This document shows positions 8,183 to 16,360 of a DNA stretch of 64,000 nt, one piece after another (position 1 is the first letter of the stretch; the number at the start of each line of letters is the position of its first letter). A program made the translations under genes and the position numbers. Below the pieces are notes generated by a model, which worked only from the letters and a program-made list of their open reading frames with translations, did no database searches and was not told the origin of the DNA. The DNA lies in assembly GCF_040833955.1 (NCBI RefSeq), contig NZ_CP162133.1, positions 620,001-684,000 on the forward strand, written 5' to 3'. The DNA comes from Leptospira sp. WS60.C2. GTDB lineage: Bacteria; Spirochaetota; Leptospiria; Leptospirales; Leptospiraceae.

Positions 8183-8824
8183 TTATGATTTTTCGTAAAC
8201 GAGAAAGATCTCGTTTCCTTTGGTGAAATGGTGTTTAAGGTTCCAGTTGTGTTTGTCAAACCCTGGAAGTTCCGTACTCCGATCGGCTATCCCTGCTAAA
8301 CCAGTTTTTCCAATGATATAAGGCACAATCGTCAGGTAGATTCGGTCGACAAGGTCTGCTTCCAAAAAGGAAAAATTGAGTTTGGGTCCACCTTCGAGAA
8401 GGACATTTTTGTATCCTTTTCGTTTTAGGATTCCTGTTACTTTTTTTGGGTCGATATCATCAGAATCCAGAGCAAAAATCTCAGCCTTGTTCTCGAGGCT
8501 AGTTTTGATTTCTTTGAGATTGGTTTTTGTGCAGATGACGAGAGGGATGTGATCGGATTCTTCGAAGACATGTTTGTCGGGAGGAAGTGTTCCCTTCCGC
8601 ACTAAAATCACAGGTCTTGGGTTGAGGGCATTGGGTACGGCTCGGATTTTGACAATAGGATTGTCGTTTAGGATGGAGTTTTTACCAATCAAAACGGCGT
8701 CCGATTGGGACCGGTAAACGTCCATTTGTGTTTTGTCTTCTGAAGAAGTAAGACCATACCAACGGCCATCAGGGCGAACTACCTTCCCATCCAAGGTCAT
8801 CGCCATATTGATCGATAATTTCAT
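8183..8824 (-). CDS. RibD C-terminal (dihydrofolate-reductase-fold) reductase
   Basis: A 213-residue stand-alone RibD_C domain. SINMAMTLDGKVV at the N-terminus, SDAVLIGKNSILNDNP, and VLLEGGPKLNFSFLEADLVD near residue 150 are hallmarks of the family that reduces the ribosylamino-pyrimidine intermediate of riboflavin synthesis with NADPH. No deaminase domain is attached, so it could be a separate reductase for riboflavin or a related pyrimidine reductase. Its ATG overlaps the stop of the upstream BFD-type gene (ATGA), so both are made together. Confidence 0.82.
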   Translation of the reverse strand: MKLSINMAMTLDGKVVRPDGRWYGLTSSEDKTQMDVYRSQSDAVLIGKNSILNDNPIVKIRAVPNALNPRPVILVRKGTLPPDKHVFEESDHIPLVICTKTNLKEIKTSLENKAEIFALDSDDIDPKKVTGILKRKGYKNVLLEGGPKLNFSFLEADLVDRIYLTIVPYIIGKTGLAGIADRSTELPGFDKHNWNLKHHFTKGNEIFLVYEKS

Positions 8825-9060
8825 GAAATTTTCCTCCGAGAGAGATTCTGCAATTCGCGCTGGAGGATGTGGTAGACTTGCATGGAGCAGGTCCCGCAGC
8901 CAGTAGAGGCTCTTGTTGTTTCTCTAATTTGTTCCATGGTTACGGCTCCTGCGTGGATGGCACGGACTAAATCTTCTTCCGTCACCATTCGACATAAACA
9001 GACCCGTTTGGGACGCATGAGGGAATTTAAATCGAAAGGATCCATACCTGAACTAATCAT
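8821..9060 (-). CDS. BFD-like [2Fe-2S]-binding protein
   Basis: A 79-residue protein with the cysteine pattern of bacterioferritin-associated ferredoxin: KRVCLCRMVTEEDLVRAI (C-x-C) and TRASTGCGTCSMQV (C-x2-C), about 33 residues apart. Such domains carry a [2Fe-2S] cluster and pass electrons, for example to free iron from bacterioferritin or within NAD(P)H reductases. Here it is translationally coupled to a RibD_C reductase rather than a ferritin. The ATG at 9060 has only a weak ribosome site. It diverges from the MFS gene. Confidence 0.85.
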   Translation of the reverse strand: MISSGMDPFDLNSLMRPKRVCLCRMVTEEDLVRAIHAGAVTMEQIRETTRASTGCGTCSMQVYHILQRELQNLSRRKIS

Positions 9061-9129
9061 TTGACAGATTTACGAAAGGGAGGGAAACTCTTTAATTACT
9101 TTCAACCAAGGAAAATTTTAAAACCCTCT

Positions 9130-10485
9130 ATGTCCAAAATCCAAAACCCGGAAGCAAAAAAGAAAAAAAACCGTGAGATTTTTGGATGGTGTATGTTCGA
9201 TTTTGCGAACTCTTCATACACCACCGTAATCATTAGTGTTGTTTATTGTGAAATTTTTACAAGACTCGTCGTACCGGCTGAGGTTGGTTCGGACAATCCG
9301 TTCCGAGTTGGGAATACGCTCTGGGCTTGGGCACTCGCCGCATCGTATCTCTTTGTTGTGGCGACGGGACCCATCTTCGGTGCCATTACGGATTACAGCT
9401 CCAAGAAGAAATTGTTTCTCTTCCTAAGTTATGTGGGTTGTGTGATTGCTACGTTTTTACTCTATTACGTGGAACCAGGGATGATTTGGATGGGAATGGT
9501 ACTTGTTGCCCTTTCAAACTTTTTCTTTGCCTCTGGGGAAAACTTTGCCTCTAGTTTTTTACCGTTCTTAGGTGCCAAAGAAGATCTAGGAAAGATCTCT
9601 GGGTATGCTTGGGGAATTGGTTATTTTGGTGGGATAGGTTCTGTGGCTCTGGCAACCACACTTGGTGATTATACTTTAGAAAATTTCGACAACTTGAAGT
9701 TAGTTGGTCCTTATACTGCTATCTTCTTTCTAGTTGCTGCAATTCCAACGTTTCTCTTTTTAAAAGAACCACATCTCCCTCTTGGAATTTCCCACAAAGT
9801 GAATTATTTCAAAATCGGAAAAGATCGAGTTGTCCAAACATTGAAAGACGCAAGTAATTTCAAAGATTTGATGATTTATCTAGTGTCTCTCTTCTTTACT
9901 ATGGCAGCACTTGCCATTGTCATTTCGTTTGCTTTCATTTATGGATCACAAGAAATTCATATTGAAGCAGAACACAAACAAGCAATGTTTATTTTTATCC
10001 AAATTTCCGCAGCCATTGGTGCCCTGGCGTTTGGTGTGATCCAAGACAGCATTGGTGCAAAAAAGACTTTTAACTTAACGCTCGTTCTCTGGTTAACAAC
10101 TTGTGGCTTATTATACTTTGTTCATGATGTAACAGCATTTGCCAACTCGACACTCGGTAAAAATTGGACTGTGCAATGGGTGTTTGTTTTTATTTCCTCT
10201 CTTGCGGGAATGGGACTTGGCTCCACTCAGTCAGCATCTCGTGCACTTGTTGGGATTTTTAGTCCAGAGTCAAAGTCGGGTGAGTTTTTTGGGATGTGGG
10301 GTCTTTCTGGTAAAATTGCAGCCGCAGTTGGACTCTTCCTGTTTGGATACATCCAAACTTTGGTGAGTTTGCGAAACGCATTCCTCGTTGTTGCCTTCTT
10401 TTACTTTTTATCATTACTCATTAACTTTTTTGTAGATGAAGACAGAGGAGTGGAAGCCGCGAGTAGTTTCCAAGAAAAAACATGA
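9130..10485 (+). CDS. UMF1-type MFS transporter
   Basis: About 451 residues with twelve membrane helices. REIFGWCMFDFANSSYTTV at the N-terminus is the hallmark of the UMF1 (Atg22-like) subgroup of the major facilitator superfamily, and ISGYAWGIGYFGG is the second conserved region. The substrate is unknown; eukaryotic relatives export amino acids from vacuoles. The frame also offers a TTG at 9061, but the conserved part begins just after the ATG at 9130, which I prefer. The stop overlaps the next gene by 4 bases. Confidence 0.86.
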   Translation: MSKIQNPEAKKKKNREIFGWCMFDFANSSYTTVIISVVYCEIFTRLVVPAEVGSDNPFRVGNTLWAWALAASYLFVVATGPIFGAITDYSSKKKLFLFLSYVGCVIATFLLYYVEPGMIWMGMVLVALSNFFFASGENFASSFLPFLGAKEDLGKISGYAWGIGYFGGIGSVALATTLGDYTLENFDNLKLVGPYTAIFFLVAAIPTFLFLKEPHLPLGISHKVNYFKIGKDRVVQTLKDASNFKDLMIYLVSLFFTMAALAIVISFAFIYGSQEIHIEAEHKQAMFIFIQISAAIGALAFGVIQDSIGAKKTFNLTLVLWLTTCGLLYFVHDVTAFANSTLGKNWTVQWVFVFISSLAGMGLGSTQSASRALVGIFSPESKSGEFFGMWGLSGKIAAAVGLFLFGYIQTLVSLRNAFLVVAFFYFLSLLINFFVDEDRGVEAASSFQEKT

Positions 10486-10709
10486 TCGTAGAAGACGAGG
10501 ACGATTTTGAACTCCATCAGAGCCAAAGAAATTTGGCTCTAGCAACCATTGATGAGTTGATGTTAACCAAGATGGATTTGTTAGATGCCGAGAAAAAGGT
10601 TCCTCGTTTTATCAATAATGCTTTGTCTTATTTAAAAAGAAAGTATGTGACTGAGGAGCAAACAATTTCGCAGCTCCTCATGAGTCGACGGGAAAAACAA
10701 CAATCTTGA
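10482..10709 (+). CDS. Small hypothetical protein coupled to the MFS gene
   Basis: A 75-residue acidic-then-basic helical protein whose ATG overlaps the MFS stop (ATGA). It has no signal peptide and no motif I can name. The central part (LATIDELMLTKMDLLDAEKKV) is strongly helical and could form a coiled coil. It ends 9 bases before the convergent gene. Confidence 0.6.
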   Translation: MIVEDEDDFELHQSQRNLALATIDELMLTKMDLLDAEKKVPRFINNALSYLKRKYVTEEQTISQLLMSRREKQQS

Positions 10710-10718
10710 GGTTTTGTT

Positions 10719-11528
10719 TTAGTTTGTATTGTAATCCAAAATTTTTGTAATCATTTGTTTTTGATCCAATTCAATGTTACGTAATTTAAAAGCAGTTTGT
10801 TTTGAAATTTTACGTAGCATCTTTTTGTAAGACATCATAATGTGTTTTTGTTTGTCGTAAGGAAGAGGGTCCTTTTCATCATTTAACACCATTGCAATGT
10901 CTGGCTCTTGTGATTGCACTGGATCATTGGGCCAAATCGTATCCGAAGTCAAAGAACGGAAGTATTCCAAACGAATATCAGAGTTTGTATCTAATTTTGC
11001 TTCTCCCTTTTCATCTTTTTCTGGGCTTTCGGATCTTGGAGTAGGATTGATGAGCCTTCTCATCTCTTTCACGTGGATGGTACCATCTGCATTCACCCGA
11101 CGAAAGGAAAGGATGATTTTGTCTAAGTCACTAAAATCTTCCTTTGGATAGATATAAGCAATTCCATCATAAAGGAAAACAGTCGGCCAATCAATGTACG
11201 ATTGTCCTTGTGGAAGTTTAATTTCCAGATACGGTTTTCCATCCTTATCTTTTTTGTATAATTCTTTGTGTTCTTGCGGGGTTTGCGCCAAGTATTGTGC
11301 TGCTGTTTTGTCCACACCCAAATCTTGTAATTTTTTCATCTTACGTAGATTTCCAATGATACTGGCATGAAGGGTGTCGATTTCGTTATCACCAAATCCA
11401 TTTTTCCTTTGTAGATCGATTTGTTTTTGGGTGTCCCTCTCCTTTAAGGTAGCGGAGGCCGGTTTTTCTGCAAAAAGAGCAGTCATTCCTAGTAAGTAAC
11501 AGAGAAGAATGGAAAATCGTAGTATCAT
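10719..11528 (-). CDS. Secreted hypothetical protein
   Basis: A 269-residue protein with a clear signal peptide (ILRFSILLCYLLGMTALFA, cleavage likely after ALFA). The mature part is charged and rich in Lys, Asp and Glu. It has segments such as YIDWPTVFLYDGIAYIYP and RRVNADGTIHVKEMRRL that look like beta structure. No family recognised. The ATG has GAGG 8 bases upstream (minus strand). It converges on the MFS-linked gene and is separated by 67 bases from the esterase operon on the same strand. Confidence 0.75.
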   Translation of the reverse strand: MILRFSILLCYLLGMTALFAEKPASATLKERDTQKQIDLQRKNGFGDNEIDTLHASIIGNLRKMKKLQDLGVDKTAAQYLAQTPQEHKELYKKDKDGKPYLEIKLPQGQSYIDWPTVFLYDGIAYIYPKEDFSDLDKIILSFRRVNADGTIHVKEMRRLINPTPRSESPEKDEKGEAKLDTNSDIRLEYFRSLTSDTIWPNDPVQSQEPDIAMVLNDEKDPLPYDKQKHIMMSYKKMLRKISKQTAFKLRNIELDQKQMITKILDYNTN

Positions 11529-11595
11529 GACATACCTCTAGATGTTGTCCTTTATAGTATCGAATCTTTCAGTGTCGATTCTTGAATGGAAGGAG

Positions 11596-12642
11596 TTAGA
11601 TTTTTATTTGGGAAAAAAATCGTAACAAGGACTGGAACAGGTCGTCTTCTGCTTCTTTTGCTTTGGGAATGAGTCCCGAAAGTTGGATGTATCCATGAAC
11701 CAGGGAAGGAAAGTGACGTTCTTCCACCTTTACACCAGCAGTTTGTAAGTGTTTGGCATAGGTTTCCCCTTCTTCCCGCAAAGGATCAAATCCTGCGATT
11801 CCGATGTAGGCGGGGGGGAGTCCTTTCAATTCTTTTGTGTCGGCAAGGACGGGAGAATTTTGGACTAGGAGGCGATCCTTAGTTTGTGGCAAATAATTTT
11901 GAATGAACCAACGCATAAGAGACTTCGTGAGGATGTAATTTTCCCCGAAGAGTTCATATGAGTCCGATTCTTTGGAGGTATCAAGCATCGGATAGAGGAG
12001 AGCTTGGTAGATTGGCATTTGGCTATGGTTTTTTTTGGCGCGGATACAAAGTGTGGTGGCAAGTAGGGCACCAGCGCTGTCTCCACACACAGCAATCGCT
12101 TTTGGAGAGCCACCAAAGATATAAGCTGAGTTTAGGACATATTGGTAAGCCAGCCACGCATCTTCGTGTGCGGCAGGGTAGGGATGCTCAGGTGCTAAAC
12201 GATAATCAACGGCGATCACAATGCTTTTTGTGTAATGAGACAATTTCCGGCAAAAACCATCATGGGTATCCAAGTTTCCGATGGTCAGACCTCCTCCATG
12301 AAAAAAGAGGATGGTGGGAAGATTCCGTTTTTGTGGGTTTGCATTGTAAACACGAATGGGGATAAAGGAAGCACTGGGAGTGGGGATCAATTTGTCTTCG
12401 ATGTGAGCGATGGGAATTTCTGCTTCTTCAAAAAGTTTCATTTGATCCCGATAGTGTTTTCTTGCCTTTTCAGGACTCATTTGCTCTGTTTTCGGGAGGT
12501 ATTTAGCAATGTTACAAGCTAGTGCGCAGTATGGATCAATTGGATTTTCGTTTGCATTGTTTTTTCGTCCGAGCGCGGAAATCCAATTCTCAGGTAAGGA
12601 AAAGACAAACTGTGCGACTGATTTTTTGATCCCTACTAACAT
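11596..12642 (-). CDS. Alpha/beta hydrolase, hormone-sensitive lipase family
   Basis: A 348-residue esterase/lipase. ILFFHGGGLTIGN (residues 111-123) carries the HGGG oxyanion motif, VCGDSAGALLA holds the nucleophile Ser189, and D286 (GFDPLREEG) and H316 (SLVHGY) complete the triad. These are hallmarks of the HSL (type IV) family, which cleaves short and medium acyl esters. No signal peptide is evident, so it is probably cytoplasmic. Its ATG shares one base with the stop of the DUF2779 gene (TAATG), so it is translated with that gene; the shared role is unclear. Confidence 0.88.
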   Translation of the reverse strand: MLVGIKKSVAQFVFSLPENWISALGRKNNANENPIDPYCALACNIAKYLPKTEQMSPEKARKHYRDQMKLFEEAEIPIAHIEDKLIPTPSASFIPIRVYNANPQKRNLPTILFFHGGGLTIGNLDTHDGFCRKLSHYTKSIVIAVDYRLAPEHPYPAAHEDAWLAYQYVLNSAYIFGGSPKAIAVCGDSAGALLATTLCIRAKKNHSQMPIYQALLYPMLDTSKESDSYELFGENYILTKSLMRWFIQNYLPQTKDRLLVQNSPVLADTKELKGLPPAYIGIAGFDPLREEGETYAKHLQTAGVKVEERHFPSLVHGYIQLSGLIPKAKEAEDDLFQSLLRFFSQIKI

Positions 12643-14186
12643 TAAATAACCGATAATTTCTCTTGTAACATTCTATAGATTAAAAACAAACCATAACTAT
12701 CTAATTTGCAGTAAGCTATCAAATCCTCCAAAACACGTTTTTTTTCTTCAGTTGTCACCTGCTTTTTTATCAATCTCAAATATTGGTAATTCGCATCTTG
12801 TCCTTCTCGAATTGTGAGTCCAAAATGACTCTCCCCACTAAAACATGGTAGGATTTCCTTAAGTGATGCCTTCCCGTTTTGAGATGGGTGGTAAATCCAA
12901 AGTTTTTTGAAAGGTAAGGCAAGGTCGATGAACATCGATTTGACTGATTCCCAAAAATCCAGATATTCAGGAAATGCATTTGCCGATTCTTGAATGATCA
13001 GTTTTTCAAAAAAATCATTAAAAGAGAAGATGGTAATGCCTTTGGGTAAGTCATTTTGCAAATGAAAGAGAACATCTTTTCTCGGGTCACTGCCCACATC
13101 ATCATGTAGATACGTTTTGTGCGTTAAAGTATCGGTTTCCTCATTCCAAATGTGAAGCGAATACAAATAGGGAATGTGTTGGAATGGTTTTGTGTCTTTA
13201 TAAATGGGAATGTACGGGTTGATGGATTCAAAATCGAGAAATGCAACGGTTTTTGTCACATTAGAGAGGTATTGGGAGAGGGTTTCTTTCTCAAAATGGA
13301 CGGTTCCCGTAAGATGTGCTTCCTTTTGGATTTTTTGAATCGGAGAAAGTTCCGTATCAGGCACTGATTCGTACGAATTGTACCCAGAAGCAAACCATTG
13401 TTTTGCCATTTCTGAACTATCACGGTATTCAAAGATTTCTTTGGCATTTTCTCTGCCCGCCGCACAATGAGAAGGTGACAAACAAGTTTTTAAGGAACGG
13501 CAACTTGGTTTGTTCTCGAGGAATGAAAAACGGACAGAGTGTTCACCTGTCGATTGGATGGTTTCCTGAAAGAGTTTCCATTCTTCTTCTCTCGTTCCAA
13601 GTTCCGATTCCATTCTTGACGTAAGATCATCAATGAGCAGATATTCGTCTGGATGAATCGGTCCTCCTTGGTAAACGAATTTGGTTTGGATGCGAATCAG
13701 TTTGTAGCCGAGGACTTTCAGACCCATTCCTTCTGCCAATTGTTTGTAAAAGAAAAAGGATCGTAAGATATCTTGTTTAATAGAGCCAATCGGACGGAAG
13801 TCCCAAAGAACCCATCCATCTCTTTCTTCTTCGTATTGCAAAAGTTCTACACTCGCAACCATGTTTTGGTAACGCAGTTGGGATCCAAAATGGGATTTCT
13901 TTTCTTTTCGATAGAGTTCCGATTGATCGAAACTCTCTTCTCTGTCTTGGGATTTTTCTACCGTAGGTGTGTTTGGGAACTGTTCTTTGCACAGGGTTAA
14001 AAAATCACCCCATTCTAAATAACCTCCAAAGGAAGCGGTTGTCGGTTTTGTGACTACACCCTCACGAATCAAATGGAATGCATTTTGGCATTTTAAAAAT
14101 TGTAAGTATAAAGATTTGGTGATCGGAGTCAAAGGGATATCAAACGAGTTGGTATAAATGTTCCCAATCTTTGAGATAGGAGGCAA
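12642..14186 (-). CDS. DUF2779 protein: RecB-like nuclease remnant plus DEDD exonuclease-like domain
   Basis: A 514-residue protein. The N-terminus (ITKSLYLQFLKCQNAFHL) is the typical opening of DUF2779/TM0106-like RecB-family proteins, and C229, C235 and C241 recall their cluster-binding cysteines. The strand where the PD-(D/E)XK core is expected reads GWVLWDFRPIG (D129-F-R131), so the usual E-x-K lysine seems replaced. The C-terminal half keeps DEDD exonuclease-like motifs: FLDFES (D318, E320), FSFNDFFEK (N390, E394), FIDLALPF (D421) and AYCKLDSYG (Y492, D496). The start is TTG at 14186 with a GGAA-rich leader; it overlaps the WYL gene by 47 bases. Nuclease activity is inferred. Confidence 0.75.
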   Translation of the reverse strand: MPPISKIGNIYTNSFDIPLTPITKSLYLQFLKCQNAFHLIREGVVTKPTTASFGGYLEWGDFLTLCKEQFPNTPTVEKSQDREESFDQSELYRKEKKSHFGSQLRYQNMVASVELLQYEEERDGWVLWDFRPIGSIKQDILRSFFFYKQLAEGMGLKVLGYKLIRIQTKFVYQGGPIHPDEYLLIDDLTSRMESELGTREEEWKLFQETIQSTGEHSVRFSFLENKPSCRSLKTCLSPSHCAAGRENAKEIFEYRDSSEMAKQWFASGYNSYESVPDTELSPIQKIQKEAHLTGTVHFEKETLSQYLSNVTKTVAFLDFESINPYIPIYKDTKPFQHIPYLYSLHIWNEETDTLTHKTYLHDDVGSDPRKDVLFHLQNDLPKGITIFSFNDFFEKLIIQESANAFPEYLDFWESVKSMFIDLALPFKKLWIYHPSQNGKASLKEILPCFSGESHFGLTIREGQDANYQYLRLIKKQVTTEEKKRVLEDLIAYCKLDSYGLFLIYRMLQEKLSVI

Positions 14187-15132
14187 ACAATTCTTTCCAT
14201 TCCGAACTACTTTCGAGAAGAGCCTCTGGTAAGATCACAAAAAATTGGAACAATGCATTTTGGTTGGTTGTAATCACTTTGTATTGGTTGTTACTTGTTT
14301 CGTACTGGGCACCTTCTAAAAAGGATTTCCAACGATCTTCATATTCAGGATGAATTCGAAACGTGATCTCTGTTTCATCGTGCTTTTTGAGTGAGAGTGG
14401 GTGAAAGTTTAAGTCTTCGCTAGTGATCTTTAGGTTTGAAAAGAATTCTTCTTTGGTTTCTTTTTTAACGGTGATTTTCGGAAGAATGAATCTTCGTAAA
14501 GATTTTTTACCTCGATCATAAGCTAACACATAGAAGTCTGTTGTGTTTTTACGAATCAATCGATAAGGTTCGATCGTTCTTTCTTTTTCATCATATCCAT
14601 ATAGGATAGTGATGGCACGTTTGTCTTTGATTGCCTGTAGTATTTTTTCAGTGTTCGATGTGTCGATGTCGTCATCTACTCGCTCAGGAACTACTGCATG
14701 TTTGGTTAAGTTGGGAATCAGATCTAAATGATGAGAAAAAAGTTTTTGAGACAAACTGATGAGTTCTCTCGTTAACTCAGAAGAAAATAAAACTTTTGAT
14801 AAATACTCCAACTCTTCTTTTGAAAACTTTAAAGATCTATCGAGGGATTCTTTTTCAATGTAATACGGAAAAAAATCTTCTGATTGGTATCCATATTGAG
14901 CCACTTTGATATTGAAACCAAGGCTTTTGAGTTGGTTTAAGTCACGGTAGAGTTTTTTTCTGTCGGATTCAATGTCTTCGTTTTTATAAAACCTCGGCAT
15001 GATCGTACGAAATTTTTGGAAACTGATTCCTTTGGGTTCTCGTAGAAGATTGAACAATAAACTGAAAAGTCGAACTTCCGTTTCGTTCATTTTCTTTACT
15101 TCGATCATGGGAAAATCTTCAAAAGAAGCCAT
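14140..15132 (-). CDS. WYL-domain transcriptional regulator
   Basis: About 330 residues. The first 120 contain a helix-turn-helix-like region (TEVRLFSLLFNLLREPKGIS, then a segment ending KKLYRDLNQLKSLGF typical of HTH_11/DeoR-like regulators). The WYL domain lies at about residues 155-235 (KRAITILYGYDEKERTIEPY, DFYVLAYDRGKKSLRRF). WYL regulators sense nucleic-acid or nucleotide signals and often sit by DNA repair or defence genes. I chose ATG at 15132, with GGGAAG upstream; the longer frame overlaps the divergent lipoprotein gene. The gene leads the operon with DUF2779 and the esterase. Confidence 0.85.
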   Translation of the reverse strand: MASFEDFPMIEVKKMNETEVRLFSLLFNLLREPKGISFQKFRTIMPRFYKNEDIESDRKKLYRDLNQLKSLGFNIKVAQYGYQSEDFFPYYIEKESLDRSLKFSKEELEYLSKVLFSSELTRELISLSQKLFSHHLDLIPNLTKHAVVPERVDDDIDTSNTEKILQAIKDKRAITILYGYDEKERTIEPYRLIRKNTTDFYVLAYDRGKKSLRRFILPKITVKKETKEEFFSNLKITSEDLNFHPLSLKKHDETEITFRIHPEYEDRWKSFLEGAQYETSNNQYKVITTNQNALFQFFVILPEALLESSSEWKELFASYLKDWEHLYQLV

Positions 15133-15195
15133 ATCTTCCCAAAAAGTTTGTTTTTTTGATTCCGAAAAGTAGAAAATGAAAAAAATTGGAAAAGA

Positions 15196-15963
15196 ATGCG
15201 TTTCGTAAGCCCCATCATATCCCTTGTGTTGGTTTTCAACTGTGCCACCTATTGGAAAAATCGTAAAAATGATTTGAAAGACATCATTACCGTAGGAGCA
15301 GAAACCCCTATGTATGGAGCAGCTGTTAAAGTAGGTCCACTTCCCATTGGATTTGTTTTCCAAGGAGGAGAATCTGAGATGGGCAAACGTGATTTAGGTC
15401 GCGGTGTAGGGATTCGAGGTGGGGAAATTGGTGGGTATCATTCCCAACAACTCGTCTTCGGTATCTTAGGTGGGGAAAGTTTTCATTCGGGTTCTCCTGT
15501 TTTAGATGCGAAAGGGAACTGGCTTGTGGATAAAAAAGGAATTCCTCTAACCAATGATGAAAGAGCCAATCTCAAAAGTTATAAAATGAGATATTATTCC
15601 TACTTTAATGACCCTGTGAAAGAGCGAAAGGCTCGTAAAAAAGAATACTTCCGAAGAGAACTTACGAAAGATATCGTTTCACAAACTGGCCAAACAGAAT
15701 TTTTGATCTATCTTCCCAAAGAAGACTTAAAACCATTTGGTTATCCACCTGGGTATTCTTGGAATGTTGAGATAGTCGGTGGAGTGTATGGTGGAGCTAG
15801 ACTTGGTTTTAATGTGGCAGAAGCTTTTGATTTTTTAGTGGGATTTACCACCATTGATGTGTTAGATGATGATGTGGAAGGAAAGGAAAAACCAAGTTTC
15901 CCTGGTTTTCCATTCCCAGCTCCTTCCAGTCAAGAATTAGAACAAGAGCCGGAAGAGCCTTAA
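15196..15963 (+). CDS. Hypothetical lipoprotein, Gly-rich
   Basis: A 255-residue protein with a short signal peptide and lipobox (SLVLVFNC, Cys16), so it is probably a lipoprotein. The N-terminal third is glycine-rich (GRGVGIRGGEIGGYH, GILGGESFHSG), and the C-terminal end is Pro/Glu-rich. VEIVGGVYGGARLGFNVAEAFDFLVGF could be membrane-associated. This looks like a Leptospira lipoprotein family, function unknown. It is transcribed away from the WYL operon and ends 3 bases before the convergent gene. Confidence 0.75.
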   Translation: MRFVSPIISLVLVFNCATYWKNRKNDLKDIITVGAETPMYGAAVKVGPLPIGFVFQGGESEMGKRDLGRGVGIRGGEIGGYHSQQLVFGILGGESFHSGSPVLDAKGNWLVDKKGIPLTNDERANLKSYKMRYYSYFNDPVKERKARKKEYFRRELTKDIVSQTGQTEFLIYLPKEDLKPFGYPPGYSWNVEIVGGVYGGARLGFNVAEAFDFLVGFTTIDVLDDDVEGKEKPSFPGFPFPAPSSQELEQEPEEP

Positions 15964-15966
15964 TCT

Positions 15967-16329
15967 TTAGAGTTTGAAATCTTTTGCAGTGATTTTGTTT
16001 TTTGGGTCAAACGTTAGTTTCAAAAACTTTTCAATCACATCTGGTTTTTCTTTGAGAGTGTAGTATTGTTCAGGAACGTCTTTGTCTTCTGCAAAATACC
16101 ATGTCATAACCGTTCCACTTGGATCGATTGTTTTTTCAGTTGGTTTGCCAAGAACTGCTTCTGTTTTTACTAGTCCATCACCCACTTTGATCATATCAAT
16201 TTCCAGTTTGCGAAGTGCTGTGTGTGGATGAACTTTTGTGCTACCTGCTTGTACTTTGTTTCCAGAAGAACAAGATACAAGAAATAACACGGACGCGAGT
16301 GTGCAAAGAATGAGTAGTCGTTTGAACAT
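15967..16329 (-). CDS. BamE/SmpA-like small lipoprotein
   Basis: A 120-residue lipoprotein: signal peptide with lipobox ASVLFLVSC (Cys20) followed by SSGNK. The mature part has KVGDGLVKTEAVLGKPTEK and GTVMTWYFAEDK, which resemble the BamE/SmpA-OmlA fold (helix pair followed by a beta hairpin around a glycine-proline turn). BamE proteins stabilise the outer-membrane protein assembly machine; that role is inferred. It lies 31 bases downstream of the MFS gene on the same strand and could share its transcript. Confidence 0.65.
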   Translation of the reverse strand: MFKRLLILCTLASVLFLVSCSSGNKVQAGSTKVHPHTALRKLEIDMIKVGDGLVKTEAVLGKPTEKTIDPSGTVMTWYFAEDKDVPEQYYTLKEKPDVIEKFLKLTFDPKNKITAKDFKL

Positions 16330-16360
16330 AAACCTTTCCTAAAATGGAGTAGGACAAATT

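Noticed and set aside
14140..14186. Overlap of WYL and DUF2779 genes as a sign of frameshift
   Set aside because: Both proteins have complete domains and natural ends, so the 47-base overlap is more likely true coupling with a TTG start.
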